Source: JASHPR01 sp963749145
GTDB taxonomy: Bacteria; Actinomycetota; Actinomycetes; Streptosporangiales; Streptosporangiaceae
Assembly: GCA_963749145.1 (NCBI GenBank)
Contig: CAVVLN010000002.1
Coordinates: forward strand, 620,001-684,000
Length of the DNA stretch: 64,000 bases
Direction of reading: 5' to 3'
Positions 15,633 through 24,700 of the stretch are shown here, piece after piece (positions within the stretch are counted from its first letter, which is position 1; each line of letters opens with the position of its first letter). The translations under genes and the position numbers were made by a program. A model generated the notes under the pieces. The model made no database searches and was not told the origin of the DNA. It saw nothing but the letters and a program-made list of their open reading frames with translations.

Positions 15633-15670
15633 CGCGAACGGCGGGCGCCACCGGGCGCCCGCCGTTTCGC
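15633..15670. terminator. Bidirectional hairpin between SDR and coiled-coil genes
   Basis: An 11-bp perfect GC stem (15639-15649 with 15654-15664, loop ACCG), extended by AA/TT, lies between the two convergent genes. Both sides have short T runs. Its position shows where the minus-strand coiled-coil gene should end. Confidence 0.7.
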
Positions 15671-15683
15671 GTCCTGCTGGTGG

Positions 15684-17122
15684 CTACTCGGTCCACCACT
15701 CCTCGTCGTCGTCCTTGCCGGGCTTGCCCGCCGCCTTGGGGGCCCCGCCGCCGGCGCCTGGCCGTCCGGCCGCCCGGGGGCGGCGTGCTGGCCCGCGGGC
15801 GCGTCCGGAGACCGGGCCGGCGCGGCCGCTGTGGCCGGGACGGCGTTCTTGGCCGTAGGCGGAGCCGCCGGGGCCACGGCCTGGGTGCCGTTGCTGCCGG
15901 CCGGGGCCGACGTCACGGCGCGGGGGGCCGGAGCCTCGACCGCGGGGGCGGCCGGCTTGCTCTTGAGCGCGTCCGCGATGCCCGGCATCTGCCCGCCCAG
16001 CAGCTGGCTGATCTGGGCCAGGTGCTGCGCGACGCTCTCCTTCTGCTTGTTCAGCTCGTCCACCTGGCGCTGAGCCGAGGTGCGGACCCGGTCAGCCTCG
16101 GCCTTGGTGTCGGCCAGCAGCTGATCGGCCTGGGACTTGGCCTGCGCCACGATCTGGTCGGCGTTCTTCTTCGCGTTGGCCACGAGCTGGCGGGAGTGCT
16201 GGTCGGCGTCCCGGCGGGTCTGCTCAGCCTGGGCGCTCGCCTTGCTGGCCCGCTGCTCGGCCGTGGCGGCGCGCTGCTCCGCCTCGGAGACCATCTTCTG
16301 GGTCGCGGTCTGCGCCGCGGCCAGGCGCTCGGCCTCCTGCCGCTCGGTCTCCTCGCGCCGGGACGCGAGCTGGATGTCGAACTCCGCCTCGGCCTGGGCC
16401 CGCTGCGCCTCGCTCTCCTCCAGGATCCGCTGCGCCTGGCTGCGCATCTCGTCCGCCTGGCGCTTGGAGGTGGTCAGGATCTCGTCCCGCTCGCGCTTGG
16501 AGGACGCCTTCATCTGGGCGACCTCGCGCTCGGTGGTGGTGCGGAGCTTGGCGATGTCGCGCTCGATGGCGGCCCGCTTCTCGGCCACCTCGTGATCGGC
16601 GGTGGCCCGCAGCTTGGCCACCTCGCGCTCGGTGGTCGAGGTCAGCTCGTCGGCCTCGCGGCGGGCGCCGGTCCGGATCCCGTCGGCCTCGCGCTCGGCC
16701 GATCCCCGCAGGTCGTCGGTCTCCCGCTTGGCGTTGGCGCGCAGCTCGGCGGCCTCGTTCTCGGCCGCGGCGCGCAGCTCGGCCGCCTCGACCTTGGCCG
16801 TCGCGTTGAACTCGTTCGCGGCGGTCCTGGCCTCCTGGAGGATCTCCGTGGCCTGTTCCTCGGCGAGCCTCAGCAGCTGCTCGATGCGGGAGCCGAGGCC
16901 GGAGTAGGTCGGGCGCTCCTGCTCCTGGATCTGGCGGTGCGCGTCGGCGAGCTCCCTGTGCAGCGCCTGGACCTGCTCGCGGTGCTGGCGCAGCTCACCG
17001 TCGATCTGCTTGAGATGCTCGTTGACCTGATGCGGGTCGTAGCCGCGCATGACCCGCGCGAAATCGCGCTGCGGGGTCTCCTCGAAGAAGTTGCTGAGCT
17101 GGGCATCGATGTCGGGCTGCAT
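15684..17122 (-). CDS. DivIVA/Scy-like coiled-coil cytoskeletal protein (C-terminal frameshift)
   Basis: About 480 residues. The N-terminus (FARVMRGYDPHQVNEHLKQI) resembles the DivIVA membrane-binding segment. A long coiled coil of repeated acidic/basic heptads (EREVAKLRATADHEVAEKRA) covers residues 60-370, then an Ala/Pro-rich linker. Such proteins organise polar growth and division in actinomycetes. In the open frame the coding runs on to 15314, antisense to the SDR gene. One frame over, the tail reads GKPGKDDDEEWWTE and stops at 15684, just before the hairpin terminator. A one-base shift between about 15738 and 15782, in G/C runs, is the simplest explanation. Confidence 0.8.
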
Positions 17123-17370
17123 GTCGCCTAATCCTGGGGTAGACGCGGGGTCGACAGGGGGAAAAACGCACGCCGGGACGGCCGCCTTACGATCCCAGCC
17201 GCCGGGCCTTGCCTCATGCTAGCGACAACGCCCGGGCCGACCGTAATTCCGTTCGCCCGGTGCAACGCAGCGTACTCCCCTCATGAGTCGTTGGCTGCCC
17301 GTTCGCGCGCGCTCTTGCCAAAGATCCTGTTTATGGCCTATCCATTCTTTAGCCGCTGGCATGGCGCTCT

Positions 17371-17829
17371 TTAGCCGGGGCCCGCCGCCTGGACCAGCTC
17401 GGTCAGCACCCCGCCGACATCCTTGGGATGAAGGAACGCGATCGATGCGCCCATGGAGCCGTGCCGCGGCCTGGCGTCGAGCAACCGGACGCCGGTGGCC
17501 CCGATCGAGGCCAGCGCCGCGTTGATGTCGGTGACCCCGTAGCCGACGTGGTGGATGCCCTCGCCGTGGCGGGCCAGGAACCGCCCGACCGGCGTGTCCG
17601 GGCCGAGCGGCTCGAGCAGCTGGACGTAGGAGTGGCCGGCCGGCGCGTCGGCGACGTGCAGCATCGCCTCGCTGACGCCCTGCTCCTCGTTCACCTCCCG
17701 GCTGACGACGACCAGCCCGAAGGTCGATTCATAGAACGCAATAGTCGCGGCCAGATCGCGGCAGGCGATCCCCACGTGGTCGATGCGGGTCAGCAACGGC
17801 GGTCTCCGTCCGCTCGGTGTACCAGTCAT
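17371..17829 (-). CDS. mce: Methylmalonyl-CoA epimerase
   Basis: A VOC/glyoxalase-fold enzyme that interconverts (S)- and (R)-methylmalonyl-CoA in propionate metabolism. From ATG 17829 the protein is 152 residues. LTRIDHVGIACRDL begins the first beta-alpha-beta unit with a metal His, EGIHHVGYGV gives the second, and AFLHPKDVGGVLTELVQ supplies a metal Glu near the C-terminus. The start is 16 bases from that of the divergent thiolase. The same pair occurs in M. tuberculosis (Rv1322A-Rv1323). Confidence 0.93.
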   Translation of the reverse strand: MTGTPSGRRPPLLTRIDHVGIACRDLAATIAFYESTFGLVVVSREVNEEQGVSEAMLHVADAPAGHSYVQLLEPLGPDTPVGRFLARHGEGIHHVGYGVTDINAALASIGATGVRLLDARPRHGSMGASIAFLHPKDVGGVLTELVQAAGPG

Positions 17830-17845
17830 GGGTATCGTTTCAGGT

Positions 17846-19045
17846 ATGCGAGATGCGGTCATCGTCGCCGGGGCCAGAACTGCGGTCGGCCGGCTGCTGG
17901 GGTCGCTCGGCGAATTCAGCGGGGCGGAACTGGGCGGGTTTGCGATCAAGGCCGCGCTGGAGCGCGCGGGCCTGCCCGGCGAGCGGGTGGACTACGTGAT
18001 CATGGGCCAGGTACTGCAGGCCGGCGCGGGCCAGATCCCGTCCCGGCAGGCGGCGGTGGCGGGCGGGATCCCGATGTCGGTGCCCTCGCTGACGATCAAC
18101 AAGGTGTGCCTGTCCGGGCTGGACGCGATCGCCCTGGCCGCCCAGCTGATCCGGGCCGGCGAGTTCGAGGTCGTGGTGGCGGGCGGCATGGAGTCGATGA
18201 GCCAGGCGCCGCACCTGCTGCCGGGGGCGCGCCGGGGGTTCCGGTTCGGCTCGGCCGAGCTGATCGACGCCATGGCCCATGACGGGCTGACCGACGCGTT
18301 CGACCACCTCTCGATGGGCGAGTCCACCGAACGGCACAACCAGAGGCTGAACATCGGCCGGGCCGAGCAGGACGAGTTCGCCGCCCGGTCCCATCAGCGG
18401 GCCGCCGAGGCCATCAAGAACGGGCTGCTCGCCGACGAGATCATCGCGGTCCCCGTGCCGCAGCGGCGCGGCGATCCGGTGATCTTCGACACCGACGAGG
18501 GCGTGCGGGCCGACACGACGGCGCAGTCCCTGGGCAGGCTCAGGCCCGCTTTCGGCCCGGAGGGCACCATCACCGCGGGCTCGGCCTCGCAGATCTCCGA
18601 CGGCGCGTGCGCGGTGGTGGTGATGTCCGCCGAGGCGGCCGCGGCCGCCGGGGCGCCGGTGCTGGCCGAGATCGGCGCGCACGGCTGCGTGGCGGGCCCG
18701 GACAACTCGCTGCACTCCCAGCCGGCCAACGCGATCGCCCAGGCGCTCGGCAAAGCCGGGCTGACCGTCGCCGACCTGGACCTGATCGAGATCAACGAGG
18801 CGTTCGCCGCCGTGGCCATCCAGTCCATGCGCGAGCTGGGCGTCGGGCCGGACCGGGTCAACGTCAACGGCGGCGCGATCGCGATCGGGCACCCGATCGG
18901 CATGTCCGGGGCCCGGATCGTCCTGCACCTGGCCGGTGAACTGCGGCGTCGCGGCGGCGGCCGGGGAGCGGCCGCGCTGTGCGGAGGCGGCGGCCAGGGC
19001 GACGCGCTGCTGCTGCGGGTGCCCGCGCCGGGCGTTGGTGGCTGA
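17846..19045 (+). CDS. Acetyl-CoA acetyltransferase (thiolase)
   Basis: A 399-residue thiolase that condenses or cleaves acetoacetyl-CoA or longer 3-ketoacyl-CoAs. Start MRDAVIVAGARTAVGRLLG at ATG 17846. The catalytic Cys is in INKVCLSGLDA (residue 88), followed by EINEAFAAVAI, GGAIAIGHPIGMSGARI (His) and CGGGGQGDALLL (second Cys). GTG 19038 of meaB overlaps its end. It is the orthologue by position of mycobacterial fadA4. Confidence 0.95.
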   Translation: MRDAVIVAGARTAVGRLLGSLGEFSGAELGGFAIKAALERAGLPGERVDYVIMGQVLQAGAGQIPSRQAAVAGGIPMSVPSLTINKVCLSGLDAIALAAQLIRAGEFEVVVAGGMESMSQAPHLLPGARRGFRFGSAELIDAMAHDGLTDAFDHLSMGESTERHNQRLNIGRAEQDEFAARSHQRAAEAIKNGLLADEIIAVPVPQRRGDPVIFDTDEGVRADTTAQSLGRLRPAFGPEGTITAGSASQISDGACAVVVMSAEAAAAAGAPVLAEIGAHGCVAGPDNSLHSQPANAIAQALGKAGLTVADLDLIEINEAFAAVAIQSMRELGVGPDRVNVNGGAIAIGHPIGMSGARIVLHLAGELRRRGGGRGAAALCGGGGQGDALLLRVPAPGVGG

Positions 19046-19997
19046 CGCCGCGCCGGGCCGCGCGCCGGACGTCCTGGTCGAGGCGGCCGCCGGCGGTGAC
19101 CCGCGCTCGCTGGCCCGGCTCATCTCGCTGGTCGAGAACGGCTCGCCGCAGCTGCGGCGGGTCATGGAGCTGATCGTGCCGCGCACCGGCCGCGCCCGGG
19201 TGATCGGCCTGACCGGCTCGCCCGGGGTCGGGAAGTCGACGATCACGGCCGCCCTGGTCCGGGCCTACCGGGGCCAGGGCCTGCGGGTCGGCGTGATCGC
19301 CGTGGACCCCACCTCGCCGTTCACCGGCGGGGCCCTGCTGGGGGACCGGGTCCGGATGCAGGATCACGCGACCGACACCGGGGTGTTCATCCGGTCCATG
19401 GCCAGCCGCGGGCACCTGGGCGGCCTGTCCTGGGCGGCGCCGCAGGCGCTGCGGATCCTGGACGCGGCCGGGTTCGACGTCGTCATGATCGAGACCGTGG
19501 GGGTCGGCCAGGACGAGGTCGAGATCGCCTCGCTGGCCGACTCGACGCTGGTGATCGTCGCGCCCGGCATGGGCGATTCGGTGCAGGCGGCGAAGGCGGG
19601 GATCCTGGAGATCGCCGACATCTTCGTGGTGAACAAGAGCGACCGGCCCGGCGCCCAGGAGGCGGTCAGGGACCTGCGCACGATGCTGGGCATGGCCCGC
19701 TACGAGGACGGGGCGTGGAAGCCGCGGATCGTCGCGGCGACCGCGACGGCCGGCGAGGGGATCGACGAGATCGTCACCCGCCTGGCCCGGCACGGCCACT
19801 GGCTCGGCGCGTCGGGAGAGCGCGACCGCCGCCGGCTGGCCCGGGCCCGGGAGGAGATCTCGGCCCTGGCCGTGGCCGGGCTGCGGGAGCGGTACGGCGC
19901 GCTGCCGGGGGAGTCGCACCTGGAGGAGCTGGCCGGGCAGGTCGCCGCGGGCCGGCTCGACCCCTACACCGCCGCCGACCGGCTCATCAGCCCCTGA
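19038..19997 (+). CDS. meaB: Methylmalonyl-CoA mutase-associated GTPase MeaB
   Basis: A G3E P-loop GTPase that gates cofactor loading and protects B12-dependent acyl-CoA mutases. It shows GLTGSPGVGKSTITAALVRA (Walker A), VIAVDPTSPFTGGALLGDR, IETVGVGQDEVEIA (switch region) and VVNKSDRP (NKxD). The GTG at 19038 overlaps the thiolase stop by eight bases, which makes about 319 residues, the usual size. Its partner mutase is not adjacent; a mutase large subunit lies at 28310. Its end overlaps the convergent AfsR-like gene by 11 bases. Confidence 0.93.
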   Translation: MADAAPGRAPDVLVEAAAGGDPRSLARLISLVENGSPQLRRVMELIVPRTGRARVIGLTGSPGVGKSTITAALVRAYRGQGLRVGVIAVDPTSPFTGGALLGDRVRMQDHATDTGVFIRSMASRGHLGGLSWAAPQALRILDAAGFDVVMIETVGVGQDEVEIASLADSTLVIVAPGMGDSVQAAKAGILEIADIFVVNKSDRPGAQEAVRDLRTMLGMARYEDGAWKPRIVAATATAGEGIDEIVTRLARHGHWLGASGERDRRRLARAREEISALAVAGLRERYGALPGESHLEELAGQVAAGRLDPYTAADRLISP

Positions 19998-22900
19998 CGT
20001 CCTGGTCTTGCTGCGATGGTTCGACCGGCTGAGCGCGCGGGACCGGGTTGCGAGAGACGTGGTCGTTGGGGTCGGCGAGCTTGGCGCGGACCTGGTCGGC
20101 TTCGGGGGCGCCCAGGCCGGCGAACAGACTAAGGGCTTCCTGCCAGTGGCGGCGGGCCTGATCCGGATCGCCTGAGGCGTTACAGGCATGACCGAGGCCG
20201 TCGTGCGCCCGGGCCTGCTGGTATTCGTCGCCGATGCGGCTGGCCAGGTCGAGCGCGGTGGCGTGGCTAGCCCCGGCGTCATGCGGCTGGCCGGTGGCCA
20301 GGAGAACATCGCCAAGGCCATTGAGCGCCTCGGCCTCACCGGCTCGCTCGCCGGTTTCGCGCGACAGGGCCAGCGCCTCCCGGAGGTACCTGGCGGCCTG
20401 GGGGAGTTCGCGCTGTCCGAGGTACGCCGCGCCTAGGTTGATCAGCACGTCGGCCTCGCCGAGGCGATCGCCGGCCTGGCGGAAAAGGATCAGCGCCCGC
20501 TTCAGGCTGCCGACAGCCTCGTGGTGGCGACCCTGCCGCAGGTATACGGCGCCGAGATTGTCCAGGGCGAAGGCCTGCCCGTACCGGGCGCCCAGTTCCT
20601 CCGCCAGCGCGAGGGCACGTCGGTGATAGCTGACGGCCTGCTGGTAGCGGCCCTGCAGACGGCAGACGACGCCGAGGTTGTCCAGCGCTCTTGCCTCGCC
20701 CAAGCGGTCGCCGATCTCGTGGGCCCCCTGCACGGCTTCCCGCAAGAGTCCGGCGGCCTGCTGGTACCGACCCTGCTGACGGTAGACATTGCCCAGGTTG
20801 TGCAGCGCGCGCGCCTGGCCGCCGATGTCGCCGGTGCGCCGGAACAACACCAAGGCCCGATGGAGGAGGACCGCTGCTTGCTGGTAATCACCCAAGCGGA
20901 GGTGAACACCGCCGAGGGCGTTCAGGGCTCTCGCTTCGGCGGCTCGGTCACCTGCGGCCCGCGCGGCGGCGCGGGCGTGGCCGTGGATGGTGATGGCCTC
21001 GGGGTAGTGGCTGCCAGCGTCAAGGTAGCGGAACAACGTGGCGGCCAGCCGGGTGGTGTGCGCGGGCCAGCCGTGATGGGCGGTATGGGCCACGGCGGCG
21101 ACCAGTGTAGCCCGCTCGGCATCGAGCCAAGTGCGCGCCGCGGCCGGGCTGGCAACCGGCGGGGAGGGGGTGGTAGCCGCCAGGATGCGGGGCCGACGGT
21201 GCTGTTCGCCAGGATGCAGAGTGTCCATCGCCGTGGCGGCGGTGTACAGGTAGTGGTCAAACAGGCGGGTCAGCGCTGCTCGCTGTTCATCGTCGCCATC
21301 CTGGGTGGCGAGGTCGCGGGCGTACGCCTGGAGCAGGTCGTGCATGGCGTAGCGGTCCGGGCCGGTCGGGCGGATCAGGTGGGCTCTGGCTAGCACGTGG
21401 AGCAGCTGGCGGGCCTGATCGCAGGTCATGCCGGTGAGCGCGGCGGTGGCGTAGGGGTCGAAGTCGGGACCGGGGTGCAGGCCCGCCAGCCGGAACGCGC
21501 GGGCCGTGTCGGGGTCCAGGTGCCGGTAGGACCAGGAGAACACCGCGCGGACAGCGGTCCGGGGGTCGTCGGCGGCGTCGAGCAGGTCCAGCCGCCGCTG
21601 CTGGTCGGCGAGTTCGGCGACCAGGTCTTTGAGCAGGACGGCGGGGCGGGCGGCGGCGAGTTCGGCGGCGACCCGGAGGGCGAGCGGCAGCCGACAGCAG
21701 TACCCGGCCAGCTCCGCGGCGGCATTGGGGTCGGCCTCGGCCCGGTCGCCGATTAGCTCCCGCAGTAGGCTGACCGCATCCCCGGGAGGCAGCAGGTCCA
21801 GGTCCAGGCGTACTGCGCCGTCGCGGGCGACCAGGCCGGCCAGCGCGTCGCGGCTGGTTACCAGCACGGCGCAGCCCGGGGTTCCGGGCAAAAGCGGCCG
21901 GACCTGCTCAGCTTGGCTGGCGTTGTCCAGCACCACCAGCATCCGCTTTTGCGCCAGCAGGCTGCGGTAGCGGGCGGCACGCTCGTTCTGGTCGGGCGGG
22001 ATGTCCTGGCCGGGCCCGCCGAGGGCGCGCAGGAACCCGGCCAGCGCATCGACCGCGGGCATCGGCCGGTCCGGGTCATAGCCGCGCAGGTTGACATACA
22101 GCTGCCCGTCGGGGAACCGGCCGACGGCCCGGTGCGCCCAGTGGATGGCCAGCGCCGTCTTGCCCACCCCCGCGGTTCCCGACACCGCCGAGATCACCGC
22201 CGCGGGCGCGGGCGCCTCCCCGGCCGGGGTCCCGCCGGCCCGGCCCGGGCCGGCGGCGGCAGCAGCCGCGGGCGGCCCGAGCAGCCGGTCGAGTTCGGCT
22301 AGCTCGGCCGCCCGGCCAGTGAACGCCGGCACGTCGGCGGGCAGCTCGCGGGGCACCGGCACGGCGGGCCGGCTGGCCGGGCGCGCGCTGCCGGGGCCGG
22401 GGCCGGCCGCCAGGGACGGGTCGGCGCGCAGGATCTGCTGGTGCAAGGCGGCCAGCGAGGGAGCGGGATCGGCGCCGAGTTCGTCGGCCAGGTGGCGGCG
22501 GGTCTGCTCGAACCAGCGCAGCGCCTCGGCCTGCCGGCCGCACCGGTACAGCGCCAGCATCAGCTGCCCGATCAGCCGCTCATCGGCCGGCGCCGTCGCT
22601 GCCTGGGCGGTCAGCTCGCCAGCCAGCGCGCCAGGCTCGCCGCGGCGCAGCCGGATGTCATTCAGGTCCAGCATCGCCGCGGAGCGCTCGAGCTCCAGCG
22701 TGGCCCGCATCGCGTTCAGCCACGGGCTGTCCAGCCCGGCCAGCGCCGGGCCCCGCCACAACACCACGGCGTCGCCCAGCGCCGCCCCGGCCCGCTCGTC
22801 ATCCCCGGCTGCGGCCGCGTCGGCCACCAGGCGGCGGAAACGGCCCAAATCCACCCGACCGGGCCCGGCCTGCAGCAGGTAGCCGCCCGGGCGGCGCGAC

Positions 22901-23145
22901 AAGCTGACGCCCGGGTCATGGCCGGTGGTCAGCAACGCTTTGAGCCGGGCCACATACCCGTACACCACGTTGCGCACTGAGCTTGGCGGGTCCTCGCCCC
23001 ACACCCGGTCGATCAGGGCTTCCAGCGGCACCGCCCGGCCCAGGTCGAGGAGCAGGACGGCAAGCACGGCCCGCTGCCGGGCGTGCCCCGCGATGGCCGG
23101 CCGATCCACCCAAACCTCAACCGGCCCTAAAATCCCGAACTCCAT
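19987..23145 (-). CDS. AfsR/SARP-family regulator with NB-ARC and TPR domains
   Basis: A 1052-residue regulator. Residues 1-95 form an OmpR-like winged helix (EFGILGPVEVW, VYGYVARLKALL). Residues 95-250 are the bacterial transcriptional activation domain, a P-loop ATPase follows (SGTAGVGKTALAIHWAHR at about 320-335), and the C-terminus has about seven 40-residue TPR units such as ALHNLGNVYRQQGRYQQAAG. AfsR proteins integrate kinase and metabolite signals to activate secondary metabolism. No biosynthetic cluster adjoins it. It is divergent from an 88-residue gene of unknown function, a likely target, with 238 bases between them. Confidence 0.92.
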   Translation of the reverse strand: MEFGILGPVEVWVDRPAIAGHARQRAVLAVLLLDLGRAVPLEALIDRVWGEDPPSSVRNVVYGYVARLKALLTTGHDPGVSLSRRPGGYLLQAGPGRVDLGRFRRLVADAAAAGDDERAGAALGDAVVLWRGPALAGLDSPWLNAMRATLELERSAAMLDLNDIRLRRGEPGALAGELTAQAATAPADERLIGQLMLALYRCGRQAEALRWFEQTRRHLADELGADPAPSLAALHQQILRADPSLAAGPGPGSARPASRPAVPVPRELPADVPAFTGRAAELAELDRLLGPPAAAAAAGPGRAGGTPAGEAPAPAAVISAVSGTAGVGKTALAIHWAHRAVGRFPDGQLYVNLRGYDPDRPMPAVDALAGFLRALGGPGQDIPPDQNERAARYRSLLAQKRMLVVLDNASQAEQVRPLLPGTPGCAVLVTSRDALAGLVARDGAVRLDLDLLPPGDAVSLLRELIGDRAEADPNAAAELAGYCCRLPLALRVAAELAAARPAVLLKDLVAELADQQRRLDLLDAADDPRTAVRAVFSWSYRHLDPDTARAFRLAGLHPGPDFDPYATAALTGMTCDQARQLLHVLARAHLIRPTGPDRYAMHDLLQAYARDLATQDGDDEQRAALTRLFDHYLYTAATAMDTLHPGEQHRRPRILAATTPSPPVASPAAARTWLDAERATLVAAVAHTAHHGWPAHTTRLAATLFRYLDAGSHYPEAITIHGHARAAARAAGDRAAEARALNALGGVHLRLGDYQQAAVLLHRALVLFRRTGDIGGQARALHNLGNVYRQQGRYQQAAGLLREAVQGAHEIGDRLGEARALDNLGVVCRLQGRYQQAVSYHRRALALAEELGARYGQAFALDNLGAVYLRQGRHHEAVGSLKRALILFRQAGDRLGEADVLINLGAAYLGQRELPQAARYLREALALSRETGERAGEAEALNGLGDVLLATGQPHDAGASHATALDLASRIGDEYQQARAHDGLGHACNASGDPDQARRHWQEALSLFAGLGAPEADQVRAKLADPNDHVSRNPVPRAQPVEPSQQDQDVRG

Positions 23146-23383
23146 AACGGCCCCATGGCTGGCAGGTAATGCCGATAGACGCCGGAATGGCCGATTCTGC
23201 CAGAGATTATCGGTTTCCCGTAGTAGCTGCAGAGGCCGGGCGAGGAGATCACGGTGCTGCCCAGGAGCTGGGGCGGTTCAAGGTTCCCTCAATGTTCACC
23301 CAACGTCCGCAGCGCATGCTGGCTTGGCCAAGCGCGCCAGGAAAGCGTCCGCCTGTCGTCAACACATCCCCGTTGGGAGGACC

Positions 23384-23650
23384 ATGACTGAGTCCGCCGC
23401 ACCGGCGCTCGCCGAGATCACGACCCTCGCCGGGTCCGTGTACGCGAACCCGTTGTACCCGCTCGACGCCCCCCTGATCCGCGTCCGCGCCTCCGGCCGG
23501 CCAGACCCGGTCTCTGCGGCCATCGCCTGCCACATCACCGAGTCAGGCAGCGTCTTCCTCGAGTTGCCGGACGGGCGGCTGACGGTCATTGTCCACCTGG
23601 ACGTCAAGACGCGGAGCGCACGCCCCGGTGATGAGGTATCCGCCCGCTAG
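23384..23650 (+). CDS. Hypothetical 88-residue protein divergent from the AfsR-like gene
   Basis: Starts MTESAAPALAEITTLAGSVY at ATG 23384 behind a good GGGAGG site. The middle reads NPLYPLDAPLIRVRASG and the end HITESGSVFLELPDGRLTV. It looks like a small all-beta protein with no transmembrane segment. No family is recognised. AfsS, the classical AfsR target, is also a small protein encoded beside afsR, but its sequence is a repetitive acidic peptide and does not resemble this one. Confidence 0.6.
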   Translation: MTESAAPALAEITTLAGSVYANPLYPLDAPLIRVRASGRPDPVSAAIACHITESGSVFLELPDGRLTVIVHLDVKTRSARPGDEVSAR

Positions 23651-23723
23651 CGCCAGCCCGGCCAGTCGCGCCACGGGGGCCGTGACCGTCGCCACGTGCT
23701 ACCTGAGGGCGGTGCGGTCACGA

Positions 23724-23740
23724 AGACGTCGTTGACGTCT
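23724..23740. promoter_or_regulatory. Inverted repeat AGACGTC-GTT-GACGTCT
   Basis: A perfect 7-bp dyad with a 3-base spacer in the 190-base gap (23651-23840) between two convergent genes. Because both neighbours end here it is not an obvious promoter operator. Nothing else was found in the gap. Confidence 0.3.
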
Positions 23741-23840
23741 CCGTCGTGCTGTGCGCGGGCGCACCGCCACGCCGTCGTGACCTCCGATCCCGACGACATG
23801 CGAGCAGTCGACCCGTCCGGGCCCGTGGCGCGGGTCTGAG

Positions 23841-24680
23841 TCAGTCGGCCTCGGCCTTGGCCCGGGCGGCCGGGGCCTGCGCGGGATCGGCCGACCCGGG
23901 GCGGACGGGCGCCGCGCCGCGCTCGTCGTCGGCAGCGGCCTCGACGGCCGCGTCGATGATGGACTCGCTGCGCAGCCGGGCCTGGTAGGCGCGCTTGCCG
24001 CCGCGCACGCCGAACAGCCGCTTGGTGATCACCAGGTACAGCACCAGGGCCAGGTTGATCGCGAACAGGACGAGTGCCAGGACGCTGAACTTCTTGACCA
24101 GGTCGTAGATCTCGTAGGGCAGGCCGAGCGAGGTGGCCACCATCGCGAAGTACTCGCCCCAGCGCCGGGCCAGCCACAGGCCGGTGCCCTCGATCACCTC
24201 GATCACCGCGTAGAGGGCCAGCCCGGCGGCGATCCACTTGATCGTGGCCGGGCTCAGCGTCAGCGCGCGGTTGAACAGGCCGACCAGCTTGGAGTTGTCG
24301 ATGTTGTACCCGAGCTGGCCGAACAGCGTGCGCAGCAGGGGGTGCTCGCGCTGGTAGGCCGCCTCGATCGACACCCGGGCGTAATCGAAGCGCCAGACCA
24401 CGAACGCCAGCGCGGCGACGACCAGCGCGCGCAGCCAGCGCTCGATCGCGAAGACCCGCAGGATGAACGCGCTGCGGATCTCCTTGTCCCGGCGCACCTC
24501 CGGCGCCTGCGCCGCGGGTCCCGACGCCAGGGGCTCGCCGGCCACGAACGCGCCGCAGCGCAGGCAGCGCCAGGCCTCGCCGGCCTGCGTGCTCGCGCGC
24601 AGCCGCTGGCGGACGCCGGGCTCGGCCGGGGCATAGGTCAGGTGCCCGGAACGTCCGCAGCTGAGCAGGGACCAGTCCAC
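23841..24680 (-). CDS. DUF2127-type integral membrane protein
   Basis: A 279-residue protein from GTG 24680. The N-terminal 60 residues hold a possible Cys knuckle (SLLSCGRSGH, then WRCLRCGAFVAG). About four membrane segments follow (near residues 80-98, 140-160, 168-190 and 200-220), with YEIYDLVKKFSVLALVLFAI typical of DUF2127. The tail is acidic and Ala-rich. Function unknown. The degenerate ABC-like gene ends 20 bases upstream on the same strand. Confidence 0.75.
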   Translation of the reverse strand: MDWSLLSCGRSGHLTYAPAEPGVRQRLRASTQAGEAWRCLRCGAFVAGEPLASGPAAQAPEVRRDKEIRSAFILRVFAIERWLRALVVAALAFVVWRFDYARVSIEAAYQREHPLLRTLFGQLGYNIDNSKLVGLFNRALTLSPATIKWIAAGLALYAVIEVIEGTGLWLARRWGEYFAMVATSLGLPYEIYDLVKKFSVLALVLFAINLALVLYLVITKRLFGVRGGKRAYQARLRSESIIDAAVEAAADDERGAAPVRPGSADPAQAPAARAKAEAD

Positions 24681-24700
24681 TTTCGCAGCCTACTGCGGGC

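Noticed and set aside
23384..23650. AfsS
   Set aside because: The protein lacks the repeated acidic motif of AfsS and has a mixed beta-type sequence.
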